Source: Proteromonas lacertae (lineage: Eukaryota; Sar; Bigyra; Opalinata; Proteromonadidae). From it: 64,000 bases of DNA. The notes beneath the pieces were generated by a model that did no database searches, was not told the DNA's origin, and worked only from the letters and a program-made list of their open reading frames with translations. Where the stretch lies: the NCBI GenBank assembly GCA_002245135.1, contig NGBS01000600.1, forward strand, positions 62,001-126,000, written 5' to 3'. Both the position numbers and the translations under genes were made by a program. This document shows, in pieces, positions 41,760 to 51,499 of this stretch (position 1 is the stretch's first letter; each line of letters starts with the position of its first letter).

Positions 41760-42165
41760 TTTTGGATTTATTTCTTCAGCACTTGTTCAACATTGATATA
41801 ATTGGTGGATTAGCAGGTACAGCTGAAATACATTAAGATAGAGGAATAGGAGCAGATAATCAATTTATTGGACTATCTTTAATTTCTCATCAATACTTAG
41901 GTTTATTTAATTAATCATTAATTAAAGCAATATATCCAGATCATAATGAAATTCCTTGAAGGTCTAGGAAATTGCTTACTATCGATTGCCTGATGACTTT
42001 GCCTTCTCTTAGATGCCTTGCCTTACCTGATCATTAACTTATCCTTGTCCTTGATAATACCTTAAACTAGTCCTTTGAATCGACAGAAATCTGTAGTTGA
42101 ACTTTTCCTTTAAAGTCATCATAGCAAATGTCCGTCAATAGAAAACATGGATTTATTTCAAAATT
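41760..42165 (+). pseudogene. Decayed coding fragments of unknown origin
   Basis: From about 41785 one frame reads protein-like sequence (GGLAGTAEIH, then DRGIGADNQFIGLSLISHQY and SLIKAIYPDHNEIP) interrupted by two TAA and one TGA. CAA to TAA and CGA to TGA transitions would explain them. From 41950 to 42160 the DNA is less AT-rich than its surroundings and has a different texture (repeated CCTTG words). I do not recognise the family. Bases 42166-42533 hold only AT-rich sequence with a chance frame of 69 codons that I do not believe is a gene. Confidence 0.4.
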
Positions 42166-42533
42166 AAAAATTTCGTGTTATAATTATATTGTTTCTTTTT
42201 ATGTTCATATGTGTGTAATGTTGTAAATTCATATGTATAAATCTATAAATTAAGTACTGTTTCTTTGAATACTGTGAATTAATGAATATTAAAATTTAGC
42301 TTAATTTACATAATATTCAGATTATGTCAATTTGTTTCATATTTCTATTATGGAGTGATACTATTCATGTAAATGTAGTATACATTCTTGATATAATATG
42401 TAGTATTTATGAAAAACTAATTTTGAAAAAAAGGACAGAAAAGGACCTACAGGTTATATTGTCCTTCTTTAGAAAGGACAGAAAGGAGAATTTAAATAAC
42501 AAATATAGCTATGTTATATATTGGGTAAAATAA

Positions 42534-43693
42534 TTATAGTTTATATAGTTTTGCTTTTTCTTTTTCTTTCAGGTGTAGCAGTTCTTTATATGTATATAAT
42601 ACTTTACCTTTTAAATGATGTATGCCAAATTCTTCTTTATAAGGATATTTACATGAACTTGTTATTTCCTTATATGTTACTTTACATTGTAAATTAAAAT
42701 AGGATATATTCATTCCTTTAGAATTTAATCTATGAATTAGCCATGCAATATGTTGATCATCCATTCTAATTATATTCTTTTCATTAACTGATTCTTTATA
42801 TATTACATTTGATAAATAACTGTGCCATAAAGTAAATGATCCTGTATAATAATCTACATCATTTTCTTTTAACTTTTTTAAATAATACTCTTTAATATCA
42901 ACATGACTACTATATTTGTAATTTTGTTTAAATATAAGTTTTAAATGGTTATAAACCTTGCAGACATAAAACATATATTTTTTATTTTCGTTTCTTTTTA
43001 AAAGATTTAATAGTCTAGAAAAATTAATGTACTGATCTGCATCTATTTTTCCATAATATTTAGCTGAAGGACATATTATTGGTAGAATTTTATGTAAGTA
43101 AAGAGTGAATAGAGTTTCATTTACAAATGATTCTTGAATTGGCATTTGTGACATATCTTTATATATTAAACATTCTATTTCATATTGCTTTTGGCAAACT
43201 TGAGTTGTATATCCTATAAAGAAGCGAAATTGAACTGATTTATCTACACTTTCATAGACTTTTCTGACTGCCATCCTATCTTCTAGCTGATCACATGATG
43301 TAATTACTGATATCAAAATAATTGTAGAGTTTTTGCATATGACTTTATTATTATATTCTGTAGAATATTTGTAAGGATAAATACCTGGAATGTCTTTTTT
43401 GGTATAATTTTTCCATAAATCTTTTTTATAATATTTTAAAAGACATTTAAGCATACACGAATCATTTAGACAATTTATAGATTTAATGTATGTTATTCGA
43501 AAATTACTTAGTATAAGGGAGACTTTAGATTGAAATAATTGGAAGCTGTATCTTTTCAATATTATTAATGATAATTGTATTGAAATTACAACCGCAATAA
43601 AGAAAAAAATAAAAAAACAACAGAATATTGTTGAGATATGAATCACAAATCTACAATTACTCAATTTGTATATTACCTTTTTCAAATTTTCAT
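42534..43693 (-). CDS. GT31-like (beta-1,3-galactosyltransferase family) type II membrane enzyme
   Basis: 383 residues are readable from 43685. A transmembrane anchor at residues 12-43 is followed by a lumenal domain with GT31 landmarks in order: RMAVRKVYE at 137-145 (the family's R..R..W region), FFIG at 155-158, KIDADQYIN at 213-221 (DxD metal/nucleotide-sugar site), VDYYTGS at 277-283 and RMDDQHIAWLIH at 307-318 (where the family has EDV..G). It should transfer a hexose or HexNAc from UDP-sugar in the Golgi; the exact sugar cannot be told. The 383-residue frame has no ATG before the anchor. An ATG at 43693 lies one base out of phase beside an A4/T3 run, so one missing base would restore the N-terminus (MK.LKKVIYK). 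Confidence 0.7.
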
Positions 43694-44368
43694 CTGTAAA
43701 TTGATTTAAACTGCTTTATTTTAATTTCAACAGTTAAATGTTTTATTCCTAACTACAGTTTATATTTTGGAATTTTTGTTCTTTTCAGTTTATATTTTTT
43801 ATGCTTGTATTAGTCTATATATGAAACATTTGAAACAACTGCTCAAAAAGAGTTAAAATTTCAGTCCTTGCAAGAGAGTAAATGGTAAAAATAATACACT
43901 TGCCTTAATCAATATTGCATGTGTATAGAGATGAACACTAACCCTAACCCTTCCCATAAATTTGTCAGAGGATGCTACATTTCTTAATTGATAAGATATA
44001 TCTACTTCTATTCGTATTGTTTTGGGGAATTAAAATAATGAAATTTTGAATATAAAAGAGCCAAACTTTTATCGAGCTTTTTAAAATTCAAAATACACTC
44101 AAACTTGATTTGTGTTTTAAATAAAACTACAATTATCAAGGTAATTCAAATAAAAATCAAGGTAATTTTCTCCTATATACTAACATATACAACCATAAAA
44201 ATGAAGAAAATCAAGCAAAAAATACAAAATAAAATATATCGAACTTTTGGGGTTTGTGTAATACAATATGTTGTATTTCTTCATTTTATTGTGTAGGGCG
44301 AAAAGCTTCAAGATCTACTGCTTTCTTATAGTTTCTTTTTCCAAATAAATCATTCATTCAGTATAATT
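43694..44368. other. Intergenic spacer, non-coding
   Basis: AT-rich. The only points of note are two adjacent CCCTAA-type units (43929-43942), too few to call telomeric, and a 63-codon chance frame at 44105-44296. No gene supported. Confidence 0.5.
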
Positions 44369-46081
44369 TTATTTGTAATATGATTTTATACATTTACTTT
44401 TTATATGATACCAATTGTATGGAATCATGTTGTTATATATTATAAAACTATTACAAGTGAAATTCTTATTAGTTTTTGAAGGAAATAATTTATATATATC
44501 ATATTTTACTTCATTTGATATATCACTTAGAAATGATGGACTTAAATGATTATCATCACTATAAATGCATCTATTATTGTATGTTAAATTGCATGTTTTA
44601 TCATTACAGTAATATTTCGACAGATCTTTCAGAATCACATAGTTATTATATTTTACATTTAATACAAACGGAGATAAAGTAATATTATAATCTATCACCG
44701 CAATCTTATTTTTCATTTGTATTATACAATCTATGGAATAATTAAATGTTGGAGTGGGTTTATATACAATTACATATTTGCTTTTTGACTTTAAATAGTT
44801 AACATAATTAGTATAATACTTAGTTATATTTTCAACTGATATTGAACAATATTTAAATGAAATCATATTCAATGTAATAATTAAATACGATTTATGTTTT
44901 ATATCATGAATATAATTTACAAAATTTTGTAATATCCAATTTATATTAACATACTTCCAAAATATATGAACTTTTTTTTTACATATCTTAAGTAATATAT
45001 GAATAAGATATCTGTATGCATGAGAATCGCCAATTACTAGTATATCATTATTATTATAGATATAAATATCACAGCAATTATTAGTAATGCTTTTATATAT
45101 ATTCATTTCTTTTTTAAATATTTTACTTTTTGATAATTTAAATGAATAACCTCTACAAAAAGTATAATACAATAATACAATAATAATGTTATATACAATC
45201 TTTTTATTCTTTAAAAATATAATTATTCTCTTTTCTATTGAATTAAGTATGAAACAAAATGGCATAAAAACAAGTAATAATTTAAGTGATTTATATTTTA
45301 CATACAAAGGATAATGAATAAGATACAATGCATATGATAAATTTCCTAGTTTTTCAATGACAGAAATATTAATACACTGACATTCATTTACTAAATAAAG
45401 AACAGCAATAAATAATATAGCTAAATTAGATAAATAAAGATTGTAAAAAGTGTAACTAAGTAAATATATCAGTAAAATAGTGGCAAAATATTTTAAACAT
45501 CTGCTATTAATATTTCTTTTTAATAATGATAAATTACCTAACATATATTCATATAATCTTGATACTGTAGAATAATAAGCAAAACTACTATCTTGTATGT
45601 ATATAATTGTATAAATAATATAGAATAATATTATTAAACAAAAACTTTGATTATATAGCAATGGATATATAAAATAAAAGTGAATATCCATTGAAATATA
45701 CCAATAATGTAATAAAATTTTATTTGTATTTGATAAAAAATAATCATTACCAATATAATAATAATATAAATTGGAAGCAAATACTAATGCATTATTATAT
45801 TCATCAATTAGATTTAAAATACTATATTCATCGCAAATCGAATAATAGAAAAGATCATAAAACTGTACAAAATATGATAATATAATAATTCTTACAATTC
45901 TATTTATATAGAATGATAATATGGATTTTTTTTTTTCATATTGAGTGTATACTATAAAACCTGATATGAGAATAAAAATATCAACTCCTCTATAACCATT
46001 TTTTATAATTTTATAATGAAAAAATATAATAAAAGAAATGGAAATACCTCTTAGAATCTGTAAATCTTTTAGATATTTCAT
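44369..46081 (-). CDS. Acyltransferase-3 (OafA/YrhL-like) membrane O-acyltransferase with C-terminal SGNH domain
   Basis: 570 residues with ATG at 46081. The N-terminal membrane domain has AT3 hallmarks: LQILRGISISFIIFFHY at 7-23 (His of the active-site region), RGVDIFILISGF at 31-42, and LLHYWYISMDIHFYFIYPLL at 123-142. About ten hydrophobic segments follow to about residue 310. The C-terminal domain begins with GDSHA at 352-356 (SGNH block I) and has DDNHLS near residue 530 (block V Asp/His), so the SGNH triad looks intact. In bacteria this fusion O-acetylates surface polysaccharides and takes acetyl groups across the membrane. Here it is probably an ER/Golgi or plasma-membrane glycan O-acyltransferase. 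Such genes are less usual in protists, and horizontal origin is possible. Confidence 0.85.
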   Translation of the reverse strand: MKYLKDLQILRGISISFIIFFHYKIIKNGYRGVDIFILISGFIVYTQYEKKKSILSFYINRIVRIIILSYFVQFYDLFYYSICDEYSILNLIDEYNNALVFASNLYYYYIGNDYFLSNTNKILLHYWYISMDIHFYFIYPLLYNQSFCLIILFYIIYTIIYIQDSSFAYYSTVSRLYEYMLGNLSLLKRNINSRCLKYFATILLIYLLSYTFYNLYLSNLAILFIAVLYLVNECQCINISVIEKLGNLSYALYLIHYPLYVKYKSLKLLLVFMPFCFILNSIEKRIIIFLKNKKIVYNIIIVLLYYTFCRGYSFKLSKSKIFKKEMNIYKSITNNCCDIYIYNNNDILVIGDSHAYRYLIHILLKICKKKVHIFWKYVNINWILQNFVNYIHDIKHKSYLIITLNMISFKYCSISVENITKYYTNYVNYLKSKSKYVIVYKPTPTFNYSIDCIIQMKNKIAVIDYNITLSPFVLNVKYNNYVILKDLSKYYCNDKTCNLTYNNRCIYSDDNHLSPSFLSDISNEVKYDIYKLFPSKTNKNFTCNSFIIYNNMIPYNWYHIKSKCIKSYYK

Positions 46082-46426
46082 TAATACTTTCTAATAGATT
46101 TGCAGTTTTACATCACATTTCATTTTATTTAAATACTACTATTATTCCGTAATTAAGATATTGGTCAAATTTTAAAACATTTAGTATATGCAGGTATATA
46201 ATTGGAATAGAGGTTTCCTCGGTTCGTAACCAAGTATTAATATCTTCTCTTCCTCAGCTTCAAACACCTCATCGCACTACAAGTACTACAACTGACACCT
46301 GTATGGCAGCAGTCACAATTTAAGCAGCAGCAGCAACAACAACAATAAAAATAAGATACTCTTAGCGTTGTTGTGCATGCCGTCTAAACTATAATATTAT
46401 AAAAAGTACGGCAGATGTTGTGCTCC
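46082..46426. other. Spacer with less AT-rich insertion-like block
   Basis: 46195-46360 is visibly richer in G+C than its surroundings and contains CAGCAG and CAACAA runs, but has no open frame. At 46368 TTGTTGTGCATGCCGTC resembles the outer end of the MITE family (TTGTTGTGCGC). It may be the left end of a deleted element whose right arm starts at 46427. No tRNA or other RNA gene recognised. Confidence 0.45.
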
Positions 46427-46669
46427 TTTAGTCTATATTAGCTAAGTATGTATTTAGTTTGCTTCAAAAATTTCTAGAAAACAAACGGTGCAAATATTTA
46501 AACTATTTATATTATCAAAAAAGTATACTGCAGAGGTAGGTCATATAACAAAGTAAGTATAAAAGTAACAATATTTCATCAAGACAAGTAAGAATATACA
46601 TTTAGATTGTTTTAAAAGTGTGTGGTAGACAAACGGCCAACTATGACAAATAGCGCACAACAACTGATC
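46427..46669. mobile_element. MITE-like element, copy 2 (right arm only)
   Basis: Bases 46427-46663 are nearly identical to the right arm of copy 1 (TTTAGTCTATATTAGCTAA... to ...ACAAATAGCGCACAACAA), then CTGATC. The matching left arm is absent apart from a possible stub at 46368. The bases after it (CTGATCTTTATTTG) are the reverse complement of the left flank of copy 1. It ends about 55 bases before the open frame of the next gene. Confidence 0.8.
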
Positions 46670-46727
46670 TTTATTTGAAAAATATTGTAGTAGACATCGT
46701 TTAGCATAAGATATAGATTGAATATTA

Positions 46728-47825
46728 TTGATTGAGATTTGTAGTTTAGTATTTCTTTATTATTTATGTATCATATTCTCTTTTATTACATATAAATTTT
46801 ATATAAAAGGAAACTACAGTTGTGTTGATAATAAGTTATGTTTCAAAAATTTATCTATATCATATAGAAAATATACTTCATATTCATGTAATGAATTTCA
46901 TTCACTAAATATGCCATTTCATCCGAATCGAAAATGGAATAACCATCCTCACTTCATTGTTACAACAATATACTTCTATCCGTCAGAAGAAGCATTATCT
47001 AATTATATAAAATTCATTAATATCTTTTCTCTAGCAAATTCAGGAGAAACTTTACTGTTTATATCATTTAACTTAACTCTATATGAATATATTAGAGCAA
47101 ATAAAAATATAAGGGAAATAAAAAATGAAAACTATATATATCGGCATATAAAGTATTTAGATAAAGGATATAAGATATTCAAGTATATAAAAGGTAGTTA
47201 TTATTGTTACTTAATTTACACAAACATCACACAGAGCTACTTTAGCATTGATTATGTAAGAGGAAATTATTATACTAAGAATAAAATGAAACATCCATTT
47301 CGTGGTTACTATGCAGCAGGAACAAATTTATATTCTGTTCTTCCAAATTTATTAAATATATTTGATTATTACGATTTCTTTTTTAAATACGATTTTGATG
47401 ATAAACATAAAATTCCTCCTATTAATATAAAAGAATTTGCTTTTCAAAATATTAAAAAAGCAATGTGGTATCTGTTTGGTACATGCATTAAGTTAGATTC
47501 ATCTTTTATATGTGATAATATAAAAAATATGATGTTAGAATACACAATTAAAAAGAATTGCAACATAAATACATTTAATATTGTAAGTCTACTTACAGAA
47601 GAGTGTTTACATTTTCCAGGTTGGTTTTTAGGTATATGGTTAGGTCTATACAGCTCCATTGAGTTAAAAGAATTCAGTTACTTTTATATTACTTATGATA
47701 AGGGTATAAAATATTATAGATGGGGAGATCAACAATTTTATGTTAATTCGGCGTTGCTTTTCTCTGGAAGAAATAAAATATCCTATAATATAACCTATTC
47801 TGATTGCAAAAAAATTACAAAATGA
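46728..47825 (+). CDS. GT15-like glycosyltransferase (KTR/MNT1-type alpha-mannosyltransferase-like)
   Basis: 365 readable residues. A signal anchor at residues 5-24 is followed by a Golgi-type lumenal domain. GYYAAGTNLYSVLPNLL at 193-209 and FFFKYDFDDK at 217-226 look like the GT15 region that carries the Asp metal site. Near residue 330 YYRWGDQQF corresponds to the YYERWGD(A) motif of GT15, preceded by a G-W-F-L-G-I-W-L-G-L-Y block where GT15 has its substrate-site Trp/Asn. I matched this from memory of the family, so GT15 is a tentative call. A paralogue lies at 53347-54485 and a decayed one at 48990-49600. The frame opens with TTG and has no ATG before the anchor; the MITE arm ends about 55 bases upstream, so the true 5' end may have been disturbed. 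It converges on the next gene with 18 bases between stop codons. Confidence 0.6.
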   Translation: MIEICSLVFLYYLCIIFSFITYKFYIKGNYSCVDNKLCFKNLSISYRKYTSYSCNEFHSLNMPFHPNRKWNNHPHFIVTTIYFYPSEEALSNYIKFINIFSLANSGETLLFISFNLTLYEYIRANKNIREIKNENYIYRHIKYLDKGYKIFKYIKGSYYCYLIYTNITQSYFSIDYVRGNYYTKNKMKHPFRGYYAAGTNLYSVLPNLLNIFDYYDFFFKYDFDDKHKIPPINIKEFAFQNIKKAMWYLFGTCIKLDSSFICDNIKNMMLEYTIKKNCNINTFNIVSLLTEECLHFPGWFLGIWLGLYSSIELKEFSYFYITYDKGIKYYRWGDQQFYVNSALLFSGRNKISYNITYSDCKKITK

Positions 47826-47843
47826 ATAATATGGTGATTTAAC

Positions 47844-48899
47844 CTATATATTTTCAGTACATTTATGTCTTAAATCAACTATTTTAAATATATCAAAGAT
47901 GTTACTTATATTATGATATCCAATTATTTTAAATTTCTTTATTTTTCTATTACGAAAAGCACCTAAATTTAATCCCAACAACCCATACGTACTATATGGT
48001 GATATTAAATAAGAATCTGATTTAGAAAAGAAAATTAAATCGCCAATTAATTTGATAATTTGTGGTTTAGAATAATCTTTATCTGCTATATTTTTACTAT
48101 GCCAAGGTATAATGCTTTTATAGAATTTATAGACAGTATGATTAAGTAGATAAGTTATATTGATATTTGAATCACTCATCCAATATATTACATACTTCTT
48201 TTCGTTAAATAACTTCAATTCATTTTGCAGTTTCATCATAAGTCTTCTATTTAGATAACATTTTCTACTAAAGCAAATATCTCCAAATCTTATTTGAATT
48301 CCTAATGAATATATATCTTTTATATCTTTTATATATGTATCAACCATATTAACTATATGTTGTGGAAATTTAATATATTTATTATATAGAATATAGTTAA
48401 TTTCAACAGCTTTACTTAGCAGCGATAATTGTTTTGTATTTATTATCAATTTATTGGATATATATTTATTTATAAAGTATTTGTCATTAAGCGATGAAGG
48501 TATTATATCATGATGAGTATATAATTTTACATTATATTTGGCGGTAACTATTAGTTTAAATATTTTAAGATAGGAATGACAATACTTGTATGGTGTCAGA
48601 GTAAAAGATTGCGAATAATTTATATCACAAGTAATTTTATATTTATAATTTATAATGAAATATTTATAAGAATTACTCCAACCACATACTATTAATTACA
48701 ACAAAAATATACTATAAAGCTCTTTATTTGATATTATTGAGAATGCTAAAGCTGAAGATATTCCTGCCATTTTGTTTCCAAATCCAAAGCTATGTTTTAT
48801 ATTAACAATTATTCCACTGTTTTGAGTGTATCTTACATTACATAAATATACTGTACAGCATATTATAATGAATAATAATAAATGATAAAAATAAATCAT
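47844..48899 (-). CDS. Fucosyltransferase-like type II membrane enzyme (one 24-nt intron)
   Basis: ATG at 48899; a signal anchor (MIYFYHLLLFIIICCTVYL) is followed by GFGNKMAGISSALAF. A stop codon at 48696-48698 falls within a 24-nt GT..AG interval; removing it gives 343 residues. The spliced text ELYICGWSN then aligns with IFIVGWRD of the paralogue at 54490-55461. The C-terminal half has GIQIRFGD (the fucosyltransferase GvHIRtGD-type donor site with its Arg), YWMSDS and SYLISPYSTYGLLGL (family: ..S..StYs.la). The fold resembles GT11/GT23/GT37/GT65 enzymes that use GDP-fucose. Subfamily and acceptor cannot be told. It converges with the upstream-strand gene ending at 47825. Confidence 0.7.
48689..48712 (-). 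other. 24-nt intron in the fucosyltransferase-like gene
   Basis: The sense strand starts GTATAT and ends TTAATAG, with a TAA in frame. The length is a multiple of three. The paralogue at 54490-55461 lacks the corresponding eight residues, which supports removal. The ends match the consensus of the introns at 374, 848 and 1146 (GTATWT...AATAG/TATAG). Confidence 0.75.
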
Positions 48900-48989
48900 T
48901 TACTCATTTTAAATTTTACTATTACAATTAATATTACATAGAATAATATAGAATTTAGTGATATTCTATCCCTTCAATATAAGTAATAT

Positions 48990-49600
48990 AAAAATTACTA
49001 AATTATTTCATTTCTATAGGATATTATATTTTTTATGTTTCTATTACAGTATTTACTTTCTATATATGATAGAATCATTTTCTTTGCATTGCTACATACA
49101 AATGAAACATCCAATTTAAGACATGTGCCAAAGAGATACCATCTATTATGATAGTGCTTTTTATCAAAATCATATTTGAAAAAGAAATCATAATAATCAA
49201 ATATTCTTAATAAATATGGTTGAACAGAGTATAATAATCAAATACTGCATAATATCCAGAAAAACTGAATTTTTTTAAATTGTTAGTCCAGTGATGCTTT
49301 TTAAGAAATGTACAAGTAAAGCAATATTGCTGAATATTAGTATATAAAATATAACAGCATGAATTGTTTTCTTGATATTTAAATATCAATAGTAAATACT
49401 ATAAATCTAGGTTTTTTATTCCATTTGCATGAAATGATAAACGAAGAAAATTAAAATCATTACAGAGTATGGTAATATTTTATTATTGGATAATGACAAG
49501 TTTTTAAAACATAGATTAATTTGTATAAAAAGACTAATTATTATTAGAAGAATAAATATAATTTGTATAAGGCTTTTGTAATTATTTGATGCCAATATCG
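48990..49600 (-). pseudogene. Decayed GT15-like gene (paralogue of 46728-47825)
   Basis: Fragments in different frames follow the order of the intact paralogue: LCFKNLSLSNNK and CNDFNFLRLSFHAN near 49400-49550, FKYQENNSCCYILYTNIQQ and SFSGYYA near 49230-49385, then RIFDYYDFFFKYDFDKKHY and YLFGTCLKLDVSFVC near 49100-49210. The middle of the gene is partly deleted, several frameshifts are present and the C-terminal RWGD region is missing. It ends near the stop of the neighbouring acyltransferase gene. Confidence 0.7.
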
Positions 49601-49615
49601 TTGGAATAGGTTTAA

Positions 49616-51457
49616 TTATATAATATACTGCTTGCGAGAATAATTTAAGTTTGACTGCAATATTTTATTTAATAACACATATAAATTATGTCTTTCAATA
49701 TAACAATATGATATATTGTTTATATACACTGTTTGCATACTATGTGACATTATTTGAATACTCTTATATATATATGTTTTCATCAATTTAGTAAAACAAT
49801 CTGTAAGATGATGATAATCACTATAAATTGGAAAACCATCTTTATACATTGAACATTTACTCTTATTGCAATAAAATTTTGTGAGATTTACATATATAAG
49901 ATTCTTAATGTTAATAATTGGTTGTGGATCAATGGTACAATTTCTATTAATTATGCAATAGAAATTATTATGCTTTTCATTTATTGAATAAAAAATCTTT
50001 GGATTAAATTGCAGGGATGGATTATCCACAATAATAATAATTTTGTGCGTAATGTTTGATAAGTAATAATTAAGAGAAATTAAATTATCAATGTATAAAT
50101 TGTTCCTTAATTTAGGATTAGAATAAAAACATTCAAATACATATCTAGGATGTCCTATATCTTCTACAACCGCTTTGACTATCCAAAACTTATCACTAAA
50201 AAAGTAATTTATCCAAAATACTAAAAATAAAACGAGTAAGCCAATAGACGAATAGAGCGGTAAGAGAATTTCATTCCATTGCCTCATATGAGAATCTCCA
50301 AGTAAAAGAATGTATTTGTTGTTTATGTTTCTTTCTTTGTAGTTTCTGCTATAAAATATACATTCTCCAGTTATTTTAATATCATTAGAATGAGAAGGTT
50401 TACAACCAATTGAATTGAATTTTTTATTTTTATAATTGTTATACGAAATAAATTGAAGATATGTTATTGTTATGATACTCAATAAACTGAAGCAAAATAC
50501 AATTTTTGCAGAATGATTTAATGAAATAAAATAATTTTCAATAAAATAAAAGCAGATTATACTAATAACTAAAATATTAATTAAAGATAATTTTGGTCTA
50601 TATATCAATAAAGGATAGTGTATAATATAAAATGAATACGATAATGATCCTAAAAATTGAAATAATTTTAAAGAAAATAAAGAATTATCATTAGGATGGT
50701 GAATTAAAATTAAAAATACTGTTATTAAAGGTAGTATCATCTTATAACTTGGATAGCCACCTACACTACATTTATAGCTGCTAAATATCCACATTGCAAT
50801 AATAATATTATCATATAAAAATTGAAATCTAATTTTGTTAAAATCATAATTAATATAATTCATAAATGATCCGAATAATAATTCATTTAATCTTGTTTCA
50901 AAAGCAAAGTATGAATAGTTTACATTTTTATAACTTATACATAGCGAATATGAAAATGAAATAATAAAGAGGATAAATAGAGAGTTTTTTGTTAATATAA
51001 TTTTTAGTATATAGGGCCAAATTAAATAGAATTGATTTTCAACAGATAAAGACCAATAATGCAGCAAAGGAGTTGATCCTATAGAATTAGATTGCTCTAA
51101 ATAATTTACTGATAGATAGTAAAAATAATAATTAGCGAAAGAATACAGACATGATAATATTTCTTTTGACCTTTTATATGAAATGAAAGGGTTAGATTGA
51201 GACGATATATATATTATTATTAAAACTAAGTATGACATTGGTTGTAGTCGAAGAATTCTTCCTTTAAAAAATGATAAATAATAGTATTTTTTTTTCATTC
51301 GTCTTCTTAAACTTCCTGTTATGAAAAACCCTGATAATATAAAAAATATATCTACACCTATAAATCCTCCTCTAAAGTATTTATTATTTTTATGATAATA
51401 GAAAACAAAAATATAAGCAAAAAATCTGACTGATTGTAAATCGTATCTAAATTTCAT
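49616..51457 (-). CDS. Acyltransferase-3 (OafA/YrhL-like) with C-terminal SGNH domain, second copy
   Basis: The open frame begins at 51547, but I choose the ATG at 51457 (613 residues) because the AT3 domain normally starts a few residues before its LR(x)RF...FH block; here MKFRYDLQSVRFFAYIFVFY and its His follow directly. GGFIGVDIFFILSGFFITGS and LLHYWSLSVENQFYLIWPYI are the next family motifs. About ten membrane segments precede GDSHMRQW, the SGNH block I, and YSDYHHLT near the end is block V. It differs clearly from the copy at 44369-46081, so the pair is old rather than a recent duplication. It is probably a surface-glycan O-acyltransferase. It is divergent from the GT92-like gene, with only 42 bases between start codons. 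Confidence 0.85.
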   Translation of the reverse strand: MKFRYDLQSVRFFAYIFVFYYHKNNKYFRGGFIGVDIFFILSGFFITGSLRRRMKKKYYYLSFFKGRILRLQPMSYLVLIIIYISSQSNPFISYKRSKEILSCLYSFANYYFYYLSVNYLEQSNSIGSTPLLHYWSLSVENQFYLIWPYILKIILTKNSLFILFIISFSYSLCISYKNVNYSYFAFETRLNELLFGSFMNYINYDFNKIRFQFLYDNIIIAMWIFSSYKCSVGGYPSYKMILPLITVFLILIHHPNDNSLFSLKLFQFLGSLSYSFYIIHYPLLIYRPKLSLINILVISIICFYFIENYFISLNHSAKIVFCFSLLSIITITYLQFISYNNYKNKKFNSIGCKPSHSNDIKITGECIFYSRNYKERNINNKYILLLGDSHMRQWNEILLPLYSSIGLLVLFLVFWINYFFSDKFWIVKAVVEDIGHPRYVFECFYSNPKLRNNLYIDNLISLNYYLSNITHKIIIIVDNPSLQFNPKIFYSINEKHNNFYCIINRNCTIDPQPIINIKNLIYVNLTKFYCNKSKCSMYKDGFPIYSDYHHLTDCFTKLMKTYIYKSIQIMSHSMQTVYINNISYCYIERHNLYVLLNKILQSNLNYSRKQYII

Positions 51458-51499
51458 TATTTTGAAGTTTGTTATATATATAGAAATTAAGAAGTATAA
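51458..51499. promoter_or_regulatory. 42-bp interval between divergent start codons
   Basis: This separates the ATG of the acyltransferase gene (51457, minus) from the ATG at 51500 (plus). Any promoter and 5' UTR of the two genes must fit here or overlap the opposite coding sequence. Inferred from gene position only; I recognise no motif. Confidence 0.4.

Noticed and set aside
41785-41960. Ciliate-like code with TAA as glutamine
   Set aside because: All intact genes in the window end at ordinary TAA, TAG or TGA codons in expected places, so the relic's stops are better explained by decay.
42324-42533. 69-codon frame before the GT31-like gene
   Set aside because: No domain, low-complexity Lys/Ile-rich content, and it ends at the neighbour's 3' end; likely chance.
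43925-43945. Telomeric repeat or chromosome end
   Set aside because: Only two CCCTAA-type units with coding sequence on both sides; too short to mean anything.
44105-44296. 63-codon frame in the 43.7-44.4 kb spacer
   Set aside because: Ile/Lys-rich chance frame without motifs.
46195-46260. tRNA-like GGTTCG segment
   Set aside because: No matching acceptor or anticodon stems could be folded around it.
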